Part shown: piece by piece, positions 11,540 through 25,119 of the stretch | How the letters are laid out: every line of letters begins with the position of its first letter | How positions within the stretch are numbered: position 1 is the stretch's first letter | Source: Paralvinella palmiformis | Lineage: Eukaryota; Annelida; Polychaeta; Terebellida; Alvinellidae | Length of the DNA stretch: 64,000 bases | Direction: 5' to 3' | Assembly: GCA_025642065.1 (NCBI GenBank) | Contig: JAODUP010000221.1 | Location: 337,501 to 401,500 of the forward strand | The notes under the pieces: generated by a model | Told to the model about the DNA's origin: nothing | Databases searched by the model: none | The model's input: only the letters and a program-made list of their open reading frames with translations | Made by a program: the position numbers and the translations under genes

Positions 11540-14500
11540 TCTTATCTCGCTAACCAGGAACATTATAATTAGGGGATATTACAAAACGTTTCTCGCAAAA
11601 AGTAGCTAAATATCAGGATACTATATCAACAATACATTATAAAATGTATCCATATCATTCAGATCTGGATCCTTGTCACAGTTAGGATTTGTATATGGAA
11701 CTGACTCAGTCAGGAATAATAATATCTCCAATCAATGTACTGGTATCACACCTGGATCTTTGAATAGAGTTCAACGATAAATTTCCAGTTAGTGGCTTAT
11801 ATGTTTTCAATATTAACTTTATTATCACATTAAGGAACAACAGTTATATTTGTAGAAATAAGCCCACTTTGGATAATGATCTAAACTGATATTTTAATCT
11901 CAGATATTACTATATTTAGTAGCGGCCGAGAAATTAACACGATCTAACCACGAAGTAGATCTATGAAGTGGGTTAATATAAGTACATGAATCAGAAGGAA
12001 GTAGATAGGAATCGACCGTATGGAGATTGCTGTCTTCACACTTTTGTATGTAAAACTTCACCAAATTAAGGCGAACTTCACATATTGGCATTAACAATAC
12101 AAACTCTGCTAATTTCCTGTATAATTACATCAAGTTCAGTGAAACTTATTCCCATTTTCATCAGCTCGATGAGGCAAATTAGAGTTGCTCATAAAGTTGG
12201 ACTCCTCATAGCCGATCATAATTATGATGAAAACTGAAATTGAGAATTTTCATATTTTTCAACTGATCAGAACTTCGATATTATTATATAGATTATTGGA
12301 TACTATAGGTGCATATAGGTTGGGATTCAGCACCTTGGCAGCAATCAGGAGCCTGTTGTGGCATCCTGATGTTTATCTGGATTTGTCTGTTTTCACGAGG
12401 CACTCTCGTGTACTGACATCATGAAGGTATGTTTGTGTTTAGGCATTATCACACCGGATTTTAACCAGAAGGTTGACATTTTACTGAGTTATTTCAGTAA
12501 CGTCACTATTCTCTAATTAACTACATTGAATATTCACGCATATTTTACTGTATAACCAATCAGACACTCGGTAGCCAGCTCCAAGTGATCCGTATAAACA
12601 CAAACTTGTTACGACGCTTCTATCAACAAAGATACTTAATTTATGTCAAACTTGCAAATATATGTAATCGTTCTTAGAATCATCTGAAACGGGCATCTGA
12701 CACAAAATAACATATCTAATGGTTCCAGGTCAAAGGTGATGGGAAACATTTTGAAATTATTTTTGAACCAACCTCATATCTGGAAAGCTCAAGTTCCAAA
12801 TAAGTTAAATATTTCTTTGGTAAATATTTACCACTTGAACATATATTATTCTCCATATTTCGGAGACATTTGAGATAATTGTCAAATATAGGAATAGTTT
12901 CTTGGGCATTCGGTGAGGAGGGGGAGGATTCAGTGACGTCACTGGGGTCGATGGTAAAAATGTATTTTCTATATTTTCCATGTTCAGATCCTGAATAACA
13001 ATATTCCGATACTTCAGCAAAGTTTCCACTATCTTAATGTGCTATTTTATATTCATTTTGACCATTAAAGATAATATTGGTATACGTATAATATTGTTTG
13101 TTCTGCGTCATCGTTTATAAACAGGATCTGAACGTTCTTTAGAATCCGGCTCATTCCATAATCAGGATACCCGTAAATCTCCAAGAGGATAGAAAATGAA
13201 CAAATTTGTTGTTTTAAACTCTGAATATTTTATTATACATTAAAATGTGAGGAATTATTACTCAACTGATAACTCTTTATTGTTATTAAGTTGTAGAAAT
13301 TATAACAAGATTTCGGAATTACCCAACTGGATTAATCCCTATTTCGATTGGTCGCCGCGTTATTACGCTATTGATCCAGAGATTCCTGAAGAGTGAGAAC
13401 TAATCTAGTGTGGAAGATGGTTGGTGTTTAGAACTGGTTTAGGTACATTGTAAAATTAGTTGGTTTTTATTAACCCAATATTAACACATAGGCCTATGGT
13501 TACGAGATAGTAAATGACATAAGGTGTATCATCTACAGTGAAATGTTCGGATCTGTTGTGAAATATCCGTTTGTTTACAAAATCACTTGAGCTCAGATCA
13601 TTCTTGACTGCGACAAATTGTTTTCAAGTTTTTGTTTAAATTTATTCTCAGTCTGTTTACAAATATTCTTTAACAAACTGGATCTTAAGAAATCTATCAA
13701 CATATTTCACAACAACGCTAGTGTTTTGATACCCAAAATGACGCCCGGTGGACCATTCTATTCGATTTTAGGCCGGAGTAAAAACGCTGTCGTCGTTATT
13801 TAGTAATCGACTCATTTGATATCAATGACCTCACACCAAAAATAACACCATCGCGTGAGATTTAACTCGAACAGACGAAAACCATGGCCCATTATAGTAT
13901 TTTAACAGTAACCAATACAAGAAATAACACCAATTAAAGTTGATTCAGAATTATTTCATATATATATATATTATCAATACTAATGACATAAGGCGAATTT
14001 CAAAATAATTTCCTATCTCCTTTAAATTTATTTACCAGTAAGGTTGTTATTAACAAGTCGGACTATCTACTCCGTGCTGTTACAGAGGGAGAGGGGGGGG
14101 GGTCTGTAATTTCTAACATATTACATACGCCTAAATTATACAATTATGGTTATAATCAAGCTATTACTTTCGGACTTCATGATCGATGTATTTTACGTGT
14201 GATTCAAAAATACTTACCACCGACCTGACAGTTTAATAAATCTCGAGTTGTTTTGTGGGGAAAAAAGAATCAATCGGAGTCGCGTGATGAAACAGCGTCT
14301 ACCCAGAAATTACAAAAGTCATTCTCTACCGGCGAGTGTTGTCACCTCGTTAAACCTAATCTCCTTAAAAAACAACATTTATTTACGTTAATTTATCGTT
14401 TGGGACTGAGGTACCCGGTCTACTAACTCCGACACAGACGACACATATACCGTCCTCTCGAATCGGTTCTTTTTCGGCCAGTAAACAACGTCTGGGCGAT

Positions 14501-15290
14501 ATTAGGCAACGAGAGGCGCCTCAACAATTTGTTGAACATGTAACACGAGATGAGGTAACTCGGTAAGTTTCGAGGGTTTTTTTTTTTGGGGGGGGGCGTT
14601 CGTCGTTCGCGAACGAGACGACGAACTGATTAGATATCTACTGATAACTACCAAAACAAAACCACCCGCCATCGCTTGATAGGTTCTATTTAACAAGATT
14701 AATGTGACAAGTTTATAGTTTATTGTTCGTACGTCGATGTTCTCCGTTTTCGGTCCCGTGTCCGACGTGTTTGACGTTAGCTCGATGACATTTGATTGTT
14801 CTCGAAATGTGACGTGTTCGGGTTAAGTTCATGATTGATATTTCGAAGATGAATCTTCCCCCAGTTCTCGCTATCTCTCGACCTGGCCCTTGTTGGTGCA
14901 TCACGTGATGACTTGTACTTGTCGTCATATGGTGTGTCTAGTATACCCCCTGGTATAGTATCTATACATCATGTATATATTTTACTTTGGCCATACATCA
15001 GTCTGGGCTGGTTTCGGAAGCAGACTGTTTGCTCAAATTGTGTATACTTGAACAATCATATGATACACAGACAGCTCAAAACATCTCCGCGCATCTATAA
15101 ACTTATTACCAAACTTCTACTGACAGAATACTTCATTTCTGCAGATTTTATTATTCGTAATCGAACTTTTATTGTTAAAATGAGTTAACTGATTAATAAC
15201 AATAACTATTAATAAATTACTATTAATAATAAATTAATAATTAGTTGTGTCGTAGTAATTTTTCCATATTATAGATCAATAGCCCAGATC
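11540..15290. other. No gene seen; mostly unique AT-rich DNA
   Basis: Few simple repeats: a G-run at about 14091-14101 and T/G-runs at about 14577-14596. An inverted repeat with GTTCGTCG/CGACGAAC arms lies at 14598-14626. No frame here resembles a known domain. It is one of the longer stretches with few microsatellites. Confidence 0.55.
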
Positions 15291-15291
15291 C

Positions 15292-15350
15292 TCTGTCTGT
15301 CTGTCTATCTGTCTGTCTGTCTGTCTGTCTGTCTGTCATTCTGTAATTTT

Positions 15351-15436
<86 letters not shown>
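15292..15436. repeat. Compound (GTCT)n-(CT)n-(AT)n
   Basis: Three simple-repeat types abut in order. The TDRQ and YIYI frames over it are repeat translations. Confidence 0.95.
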
Positions 15437-15439
<3 letters not shown>

Positions 15440-16235
15440 CTCTTCACTTGCACTCACTGACACACTTTCTCGTCTCTCTATCTCCATCTATCTCTATTTC
15501 TATCTAGGCCATCTAACTCTGTTAAAGATCCTCAGTCATTTGAGTTTACGTTAATTTTTTTATCTTGTTTATGATAAATTGACATAATTATGATATTTAC
15601 CATATACGCGTTCAGAGCTCGTCTAAAAGTGAGATGAACAGGTTCACTCTCAAAGAGTGTCCGTAAATAGGGTAAGTTTGATGGTATTCATAGATAGCTT
15701 GGTCGTTAACGCCTGACTTATGTCTAATTATGGACGAGATGCGTGGTCAATTACATATCTGAGACTTAATGCTTAGATATGGCTATAAGACAATGTTGTC
15801 GGACAGGACAGTTTTGTCGTGTTGTTTATACGTATTGATAATATACAATAACTGACAGATACACCCACGCGCACGCGTACAAACACAAACACACACACGC
15901 GCGCGCGCGCGCAGTGTAGGTCAGACACGTAATCACGCGCGCACAAATGTAAGGCCCATGGGCATTCTCAGACCGACCATGTTCTGTCTTCAGCATGTTA
16001 TATTCAAGCACCTTGACTATAGAAGATTCTCTATTTGAAATCTTTGTACACAATAACCCGGAGACAGATGATAAGAAAGATCGCTTTCTCACACTCAAAT
16101 ATCCCGATGAATCGTACAAGGAGTGTATTTACTAATCGGGGTTGTCTATGCCAGAATCACATACTAATTTAAATAACTGGATTTGAAGTAGCTTACAAAA
16201 TATTGTATTTTACTTGCTGCAAGTTTAATATAAAA
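15437..16235. other. No gene seen
   Basis: Unique AT-rich sequence with an (AC)n/(GC)n alternating tract at about 15866-15912. Confidence 0.55.
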
Positions 16236-16464
16236 AGGTAACCTATTCCTCAACCTATTCCTCAACCTATTCCTCATCCTGGGAGCTCATATCCAGACAG
16301 ATTTCTCTCCATAGATATACATTTACCTGTGGAACTGGAGTAAGAATCCCGTCCTGTGTGTGTAAAGGATGTTTCATCTCAGACGTCATTGCACAGCCGT
16401 CGGTAATAGTCTATCCCGTTTAGTCTGCAGAGAGAAGGGGCAAGAGAGGGGGGGAAGAGAAGGG

Positions 16465-16500
<36 letters not shown>

Positions 16501-16533
16501 AGGAGAAAGAGCAGGAGAGAGAGAGAGAGCAGG

Positions 16534-16602
<69 letters not shown>
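16236..16602. repeat. 12-bp triplication and (GA)n-(AT)n-(GA)n compound repeat
   Basis: Three tandem copies of AACCTATTCCTC lie at about 16240-16276. From 16441 to 16602 there are G/GA-rich runs, an (AT)n core at about 16534-16560 and (GA)n again. Confidence 0.85.
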
Positions 16603-16604
<2 letters not shown>

Positions 16605-18064
16605 ACAACATTTCACGTTCATTTTATTTGTTGTTATAATGATAGTTCGTAGGTATCTCAGATCTTGTAAGGATTTGAAATTTGAATGAATGCATGACCT
16701 CATTTTTCTGAACTGCTTACAATTATATTTGTATTTGATATCATAGTTAGAGCTAATCTGGAGGGGGGGGGGGGCGCGTTATCATTCGGCAATTCGATAA
16801 GCAAATATAAATGACGATATATTATGTTAGGTACAATGGGAAGTTTCAGGGGTGTAGGGAGACTTGATAACCCCCAGGATCCTCCGCTGACCTATTTTCA
16901 GCAAGGAATACGAAAGTTAGCAACTGAAATTCTTAAAACAGTATCACTCCGGTTATACAATACGAGATTCATTTAACATCTAACTGATGTATTTGTGTTA
17001 TTACATATCATTAAATCCACTTCGTAGGGGCTTACATTCCCTTACAAAATAATGTTCCATCACACACACACACACACACAAACACACACAGAGGTATATA
17101 TGGTGTTTTGTGTTGCTGCCACTTTTTAGGGAGTCACATCTATCAACTCGCTGTTACAGAAATGGTAAAGAAATGCGCTTTTAGTTTACAATCACCTTCA
17201 GAAATAAAAGTTTTTTTTATCTTAGGTCTTATAAATGTGGATATTTCCACGTCATCCACGTGATAAGTACGTCAGGTCTATGATAACAGTAACCTATTAA
17301 TAACATTGAGGTCACCACTGATGAATGGGGAACATTAAATGAAGAGACACGGCTTTTAGCAAACACTTTGTTCCTGATCACTCAGATAGACAGGCAGACA
17401 GATAAATAGAGACAGAAAGACAGACAGACAGACGGACGGACAGACACACCCACACACTCAAACACACACACACACACACACACACCACATCTAAGAGAAA
17501 ATAGCTAGCCAAATGAAGTGGGGTCAATATGAAGTATAATAAGGATATATTTTGTTGGTTATGGGGCGAGGGGTTGTTATACAGATAAATGTTACTTGTC
17601 TTCGACTTTGAGGAAAATCGACTCACTCACTCACTCACTCACTCACTCACTCTTTCACTCAGTACACATCCATCCGCTCGTTAAAACACTAATCGGCGCT
17701 GATTCCCCACAAGTTTGTTCAGTATATCACTCATGCAAGCAGGCACCATGTAAACATGTGTGCATGTACATACATACGGTGACTTAATGATACACGCGCG
17801 TACGAACACACAGACGCACATAAACACACACACACACATACACATACACACACAGTGCTTTGCTTATTAAGTCAAACCTATCTACCTACTCTATCACAGT
17901 AAATAATTGACTGATTGACTGACAGAAATATGAATGAATGAATGAATGAATGAATGAATGAATGAATGATACATTTATTCATTCATTCACCCTTTCAGTC
18001 ACTCAGTCAATCACAAATATCAATACAGCCAGCTAATGCGCTAATATATACAAACACACACACA

Positions 18065-18117
<53 letters not shown>

Positions 18118-18640
18118 AAACACCGACAATCGACAGAACACATGGGTTCGGTTTCTCCACTAAACACAAAGCTAACATTGTTATATTAGTCCCGTATCTG
18201 AACCTATCCATAGATTACAGCTCGGTTCACACGATAACAGACCTTCTTCGTTTCACCAAATCTTTATGCTCGCACAATTATCCACGCGATCCCTGTGTTG
18301 TTGTTTTTTTGCGGCGCTCTTTCTCGGCCATTTACAGGGTGTCTCGTGGCCTAGACCTCGCCGCCGAGACCTAGAGTAGACACACGACAGCCTATAATTA
18401 TAAACCCGTAGAGAGTGCCTTGAGTCAGTAAGATCTGGTTACTGGCGAGTTACTCTATATCTACAGAGTTAGCTAGCAGTAAGCGATGACTACCTACAAC
18501 ATACTGTCGCCGTATTAATCTGACGAAGAGGACACACAGTGTCTGTCACTATGAGGGCCGCTTGACTGGAAGCTATCTCGTATCATCAATTGTCAGTGAC
18601 AAGCTTCTTGTTGACCGTGACACAACCAGCGCCTATATAT
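16603..18640. other. No gene seen; scattered simple repeats
   Basis: A G12 run at about 16762, CAGA/CGGA then (AC)n at 17381-17486, (ACTC)n at about 17620-17660, and (AC)n at about 17822-17855. (GAAT)n then (ATTC)n at 17931-17989 form an inverted pair. (AC)n lies at about 18052-18112. The region 18130-18640 is unique, moderately GC-rich, and shows no gene. Confidence 0.6.
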
Positions 18641-18644
18641 GATG

Positions 18645-18691
<47 letters not shown>

Positions 18692-18692
18692 A

Positions 18693-18728
<36 letters not shown>

Positions 18729-18840
18729 ATGTAAGTATATATATGTATGTGTATGTATATGTATGAAAGTGTATACGTGTATCTATTTGTGTATGTATGC
18801 ATATCTGTATATATACATGTGTATGTATGTATGTATGTAT

Positions 18841-18907
<67 letters not shown>

Positions 18908-19010
18908 TGTGTATGTGTGTATGTGTGTGTGTACGTATACAGGCATGCATCCATACGTTCGCATAAGTGTGTATGCGTATGTATGTATATATGTACTTAT
19001 GTATATTATC
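18645..19010. repeat. Compound (AT)n, (GT)n and (TATG)n block
   Basis: (AT)n at 18645-18688, then GT/TATG/TG variants, a second (AT)n at about 18841-18872 and (GT)n to about 18930. Both strands carry long repeat-derived frames. Confidence 0.95.
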
Positions 19011-19320
19011 TAGTTTTCTGTAATTATAACATATCTATTCCCCAAAGTCCCACTCTCTCTCTCTCTCTCTCACCTATGAACACCTGTAATGTTTTAAAAG
19101 GTTAGAGCCATCTTGATGATAAACACCAAGTCCTGTTATAATTACTAGTTACGACCCTCTCATTATAGTAAAGTCTTAGCTAACAGTGTCAATTATCAGA
19201 GTGTGGCACGTGGTCCAGTGTGACGTCATTAAACATACACCTATTTGTGAGATGGCGCTACTTAGTGCTTAACTGAACATAGTAATTACTCTGCTCTCGA
19301 TGAAATAAAATACAACCTCT

Positions 19321-19764
19321 ATACAGTTACTCTACCTAAGGTACTTTATATGTTTACTCTACACTACATATTCTATTCGGTTACTCTCATTTGCCAACTC
19401 TATATGGTTACTCTACCCTACTAATATACAATGATATTTTACCCTACCTACTCTACATGTGTTTCTCTACTCTACCTACTCTTTATGACTATTCTACTCA
19501 ACCTAATCTATATAATTAACTCTACGCTCTCTATACGGCTACATACAGTTACTCTACCTAAGGTACTTTATATGTTTACTCTACACTACTTATTCTATTC
19601 GGTTACTCTCATTTGCCAACTCTATATGGTTACTCTACCCTACTAATATACAATGATATTTTACCCTACCTACTCTACATGTGTTTCTCTACTCTACCTA
19701 CTCTTTATGACTATTCTACTCAACCTAATCTATATAATTAACTCTACGCTCTCTATACGGCTAC
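19321..19764. repeat. Tandem duplication of a 222-bp unit
   Basis: 19321-19542 and 19543-19764 are near-identical; for example CAGTTACTCTACCTAAGG begins at 19324 and again at 19546. I noticed one substitution (ACTACATATT versus ACTACTTATT). The unit is itself built of decayed ACTCTAC-type motifs. The low divergence suggests a recent duplication. Confidence 0.93.
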
Positions 19765-20339
19765 TCTACTCTATATAACCGGTAGTATTACTCAACCGAA
19801 GCTCTACTATGCGGTTATCTTACCAACTATATAAGTTACCCTTCCTGCTATATAGGTTAACGGTATCTACTCTATTCATTTACACACACGCGCGCGCGCG
19901 CGCACCCATACACACATACAAATATACACACGCACAGACACCCACAAACATACACACATTGTTATTATTATTAAAAGGAAGCGTTCATGGATGTCAGTTA
20001 TAAAGCTAATAAACTGGGTTCTACCTTCACCTAAGTCTTAGCTTGGTTCTCTTAAAGTTAACTGTTCCAGTATCAGTGATGGGTATGGGGTACAGTAACC
20101 CCCCCCCTCCCCTCGCTCAAATTGTCTGATATTTGGTGATACTGGGTTGGGATTTTTTCTAATCAATAAAATACAAACGCTTACTAGAAATTGATATAAT
20201 CTAGTTACCTGTCAGTTCATTAGCAGTACCTGATGTAATGATAATAATAATAATAATAATAATATAGATTTAATATAATGTCATTATCAATAATACTAAT
20301 TCAAATTCGTTTTAACGTGAAAGTTTAAAAAATATTTGT
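19765..20339. other. No gene seen
   Basis: Continues the ACTCTAC-like motif to about 19880. An (AC)n/(GC)n tract lies at about 19883-19960, a C-run at about 20100-20114, and (AAT)n at about 20240-20264. Confidence 0.6.
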
Positions 20340-20440
20340 TGAGTGAGTGAGTGAGTGGGTGAGTGAGTGAGTGAGTGAGTGAGTGAGTGAGTGAGTGAGT
20401 GAGTGAGTGAGTGAGTGAGTGAGTGAGTGAGTGAGTGAGT
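20340..20440. repeat. (GAGT)n tetranucleotide array, about 25 copies
   Basis: Nearly perfect, and directly joined to the 3' side of the SINE B copy at 20443-20577. On the element's strand the array reads (ACTC)n like a tail. Confidence 0.96.
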
Positions 20441-20442
20441 CT

Positions 20443-20577
20443 CAATGTTGGTGACACCTGCAACATGTGGCAAGAAGGGGAAATATCCCACAAACACACT
20501 CATTAGTCTGAATCGAACCCGCAACCTGTACGTTTATAGCTCGGTGCCTTAACCAAAGGTATGATGCCCCCAGCAAT
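20443..20577 (-). mobile_element. SINE B-type tRNA-derived element next to (ACTC)n
   Basis: On the minus strand a weak A box (around TTTGGTTAAGGCACCG) and a B box GGGTTCGATTC (20510-20520) are followed by GTGTTTGTGGGATATTTCCC and a CTTCTTGCCACATGTTGCAG segment. The order and motifs match 4635-4772 (minus) and 39905-40025 (plus). Confidence 0.6.
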
Positions 20578-21535
20578 ATAATTTATGTCATTATACTAAC
20601 ATTCAAGAACAATGAATGGTTTAATAAATGTCTATATGTCGTGAAACTCAATCCATTCACTGATCAATCGATATATCCATTCATCCGTCCGCCCGTCCGT
20701 CCATACACCCAACCACCCATCAAACCAAAACACCAAACCACCATCCACCCACCCACCTACCCTTCCAACCCATCCATTCATCCATCCGTCAACCAATCCA
20801 TCCATCCATCAATCAATCAACCCATCCATCCATACACAAATACACCCGCCCAACCATGCTTCCCCCCCCCCATCTAACCATCCATCCATTCACCCATTCA
20901 CCCATCCATCCGTTATATTAATGTTTCTCACACATATTAACATGGACCATTTATCCTACAGTCTATCAACAAGTGACCTTAAAACATTCCCACTTTACAT
21001 CTCTCATAAAGATTATCTCTCACCAAACTAATTTGTTTCTTAAATCTTTCCTGTAAAGATATTAGACGCTTAACTCAGACATAGGTGGTGCTTTCACAGT
21101 TTCGTTATTTCCGTATTGCAGTGTGTCATTGAGGTGACATTTTCTCAACCTGAACACCCTAATTTCGGTAATGAGCACCTTCTTGGATACATATTACAGA
21201 TTTCACCAGAAAAAAAAACATTCATTTATTCATTCATTCATTCATGCAGTCGTTGTTTCATTCATTGATTCGATACTTCGGGAAATAATAATTATAATAA
21301 TAATAATAATACATGTTGTCTTTATAAATTGTTTTCAAATTTGGTGAAGCGAAATAATTTTGTCACAAGCTTTATGTGGTTTTATTATTCGTGAAATGCT
21401 CTCTCTCTCTCTCTGTGTGTTTGTGTGTGTGTGTGTGCGTGCGTTCGTGCATGCGTGGTTGCGTTCGTGTGTGTGTGTGTGTGCGTGTGTGTGTGTGCGT
21501 ATGTGTGTGCGAGCGCACGCGCGCACGTGTGTTTC
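20578..21535. other. No gene seen; (CATC)n-like and other simple repeats
   Basis: Degenerate CCAT/CATC repeats at about 20660-20915 include a C9 run. (ATTC)n lies at about 21222-21245 and (AAT)n at about 21286-21310. (CT)n then GT/GC repeats lie at about 21398-21530. Confidence 0.65.
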
Positions 21536-22673
21536 CCCCGAAATCCCGAAAGCGAATCACCCCCAAAAGACAATGGAACAATGCACCCGTATCATTACGG
21601 ACTTTGTTAATAATGAGTAGTGAATTGTTACCACTAACAATAAGAGCTCCGAGATAAGAGAATTATCACTCGGTCTATTATACTGAGAGGGTAAAATCCC
21701 TTCACCAAACTTCTCTATTACGTATTCTATTATCCAGCCTTCTTTGGTATATATCTATAAATCATGACACGTGTAGTTGTTGTCGTTGAAAGAAAAATGA
21801 GCTAAAACACCTGGCTTTTGAGGATGACACTCGCCGCGATATGGTGGCATCCTGGAAAGCGGCATTATATCTACTAACGGGAAAGCGGCTATGGCGTCCT
21901 TGTACGATGACGCTCTCAGATAATATACCATTATTTTCACATTAAAATTAGTCGAGCTTTGGCTTCGCGTCAACTCGAGCTCGGATTAGATTCGGCTTAA
22001 AAAGCTTCTTTTTCTGTTGTTTTATAAATATAAGAAATTCAAAATTCACCTGCCTATGTGGCCCTGAATGGCGCGGAATTGTCAGCGGGGCGGGGGGGGG
22101 TCCAACGTATAGTAATAGTCATCACCACACAACAAAGTACCTAGCCGTAGAGATGACGATGCTGATATCAAACAGATGAACACAAATCGGTTGAAGTCTC
22201 CCCTGGCTAGGCGACTAGCTGGAGAAGAGTTTCGCGACTACAAAGGACTCGAATTGCGATAACGTTTCGGTAAATGGTCGAAACGGAATGAATGAGTCGA
22301 GACAGAAAGGAGGCATTCGCCAAAGAATCACGAGTTAGCAATGGGACCGGGCTGAGTTGGTTTGAAAGCTTTCGAAATGGGAGTCGCTCGTGATAGAATC
22401 AACGACGATAAGAAGAAAGTTTTGACTGTATGCTAGCGATATGGGAATGAATGTTACTATTAAATAATGATAATAAACAAATATTGTACAACTAAACTAA
22501 ACGTATTACTTACTATATGTTGCTATTATAGTAAACGCGATAAAACATTACATTACGCTCAAATTACGGAATGTATAACTGATAATAATAATATGACTGA
22601 CTAGCATCATACATAGTAAGTGATAGTGGTATAATAAACAAAAAGCTTTCTTATCTGTTATACGATATAACTG

Positions 22674-22728
<55 letters not shown>

Positions 22729-23883
22729 ATCACATTAATATTGCCATGTGTAGACAGCGTATTGTATTGTTTTTTAGGTTCTTATTTATCAGGAGAATGT
22801 CCTCTGACATTTATCTTTGTCAATGTTGTCACAGTTTAGAATTATGTGATGAAGGTATAACTCCACGGAGTCGAATAAATACATCTTTATTCTGTAAGAT
22901 CTAATACCGGTTGATGCTGCTGCTGGTCTTAAATCAACTCTGTAGCAACTATTAGATATGGCGTCAACATAAAAACGATGAACTCGATGGAGAATGGCTA
23001 CTGAGGGACCGGTCAGGGTTTTCTAGATAGAACTTACCGATAGAGTAATTTTGGACACAACCTTTCTATAATCTTTATTTAAACTGAGCTCTTCCAAGAT
23101 CACAACAGAAGCATTGTCGTGATTTCGCCATCTCTCCATTTCTCCCAAATCGAGCTAGTTGTCTCGGGATCGGTCCACCGGCTTTGATTGACCAGGAGCG
23201 CCACAAACGGAGTTGCTTACTTGAGGCAAACAAGTAAGAACTAGATATACTTAACAGTGGACAAAACATCCACGATACCTGAACATAAAACACAATGTAC
23301 CCCCAGCACGCTCACTGACCAATGTCTTTATCGCCGATCAGAACTGATAACTGTCAAGGCGTGTGACTCTATACGTCCAGAGCAGCCCGCCTCATATCGG
23401 GCAATTAATCTAGAAAAAACACAAAGTATCATTATGGGGTTCGGCCCTAATTCATTCGTATTCGTTTCTGACGCCATTAGGCCAATGATATAACCGTGCG
23501 TGCCAAATAAATTTCAATTTCTTTTGTATCATCCGAAATGGGGGTCGATTATGCGAACGGGCGTAATGACCCCGAACGAAGCAAACAGTTTGGTCTGTGG
23601 TGAGATTCATACGGAGAGTACGAATACTAACTAAGGTTACGTGCATCGCTCATTAGCATATTGCACACTGACAAACGGTTGCGGTCTCTGTGGTCGAATT
23701 GCGGTTGAAATGTATGACGAATTGGAGATGGTTAGATTCGTTTGGGATTTTTGGCCTGTCTCAGGCCGATAAATTCGGTTTCATCCACAAGGACGACAGA
23801 ATAATAGACAAAAATACCGGAATTGTACGATTCTGTCTTTTCTAACTAACGGCGTTGACAGAGTGTATACATGAAAAATATGT

Positions 23884-23924
<41 letters not shown>

Positions 23925-25110
23925 CGCTCGTTCGCTCGCTCTCTCTCTCTCTCTCAGGCACGATCACGCACACACAAACACAGAAACACAGATTTACACA
24001 TTCATTCAGCATTTTGAACGTTGCCTCTCTAAGGAAATAGCCTGATGTTTACTTTATGTTTTGCGATAAGACAAACTAAATCAAACGCCCTAATTCGAAA
24101 AAGAAGGAAAAAAATTAAATTTTGTGGATGCGCCCAGATTATTTAACCAGAAGTTCATCACAAAAGCTAATACTGTCCTGGGCACGTCCTGAAGACACAC
24201 GTGCACCTACGGGTGAACCCTGAAACCCCGATACTTGTAACCACATGCATTTTGCATACACGCACGCGAATCCGCAAAAGCTGATACACACGCCTAGTTG
24301 TCGGCACGTGCCCTCACATCACAACTCACCCAATGACGTGTTACAGTTGACATTTACGGTAGAGCATTCGTGTACCTCCTAGAGTTATAGCCATCTAAAA
24401 TAACAAATTATTCTTTTTATGAGCCCCCCCCTGCCCCCAAAAAAACAAACACACACACCGAGTCCTACTTCTTTGAAACAAACTTCGTTTTTCATATCAG
24501 CTCACATTTTATCGGCCCTGAGACCAGCCCCTGGGAAGTGCGACGACCTGGGTAAACACCGCCATTGTTAAACTGGACAATTATTTCCAATAATGTTTGT
24601 GCAGAGCTGGCGATATTAGACGAAAGAAAGTCATCATCTAGAGAGAAATTCATCAAATCTTCGGCCGATAGGTGGCGGGGTCCTTCTCACCAGAGGTCAG
24701 TCTCTCTCTCTCTCTCTCCCTCTCTCTCTCTTTGGTAAGGGAGCGCCTACGACGTATTATTGTTTGTTGTCGAGTGCCATCTTTAGAGTGTCAGTTTGGG
24801 GACAGGTGATTTCTAAGTTTTGACGACGCCTTTCGGTGCCTTAGGCAGGCCGCTGTCTGACTTTAGCGGGGTTTTTTTAATGTATTTCGGTTCAGTGCTC
24901 AAATCTGCCGCTGACTCCATCACCTCCACCCCCTCGGACATCATTTCGCCTTTCATCCGATGACACGCAGACGGATATTGGGAATCAAAGTCGCGCTTTA
25001 ACCTTCGTGAATTATGGCGAGACCCGTAACAAAAAAAGGACGGCCTGTTGTGACGAATGTTCTGAGCTAAGTGGGCGATGATCACACAAAAGGAGTTCTT
25101 CTTCGTCACC
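21536..25110. other. No gene seen; long mostly unique block
   Basis: A G9 run at about 22089, (AT)n at 22676-22725, (CT)n and CGCT repeats at about 23892-23955, and (CT)n at about 24698-24732. Otherwise sequence is unique with moderate GC. Frames at 23257-23493 (plus) and 24813-25112 (minus) have no recognisable domain or splice context. Distant regulatory DNA or a missed exon cannot be excluded. Confidence 0.5.
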
Positions 25111-25119
25111 ACTTTTCTC

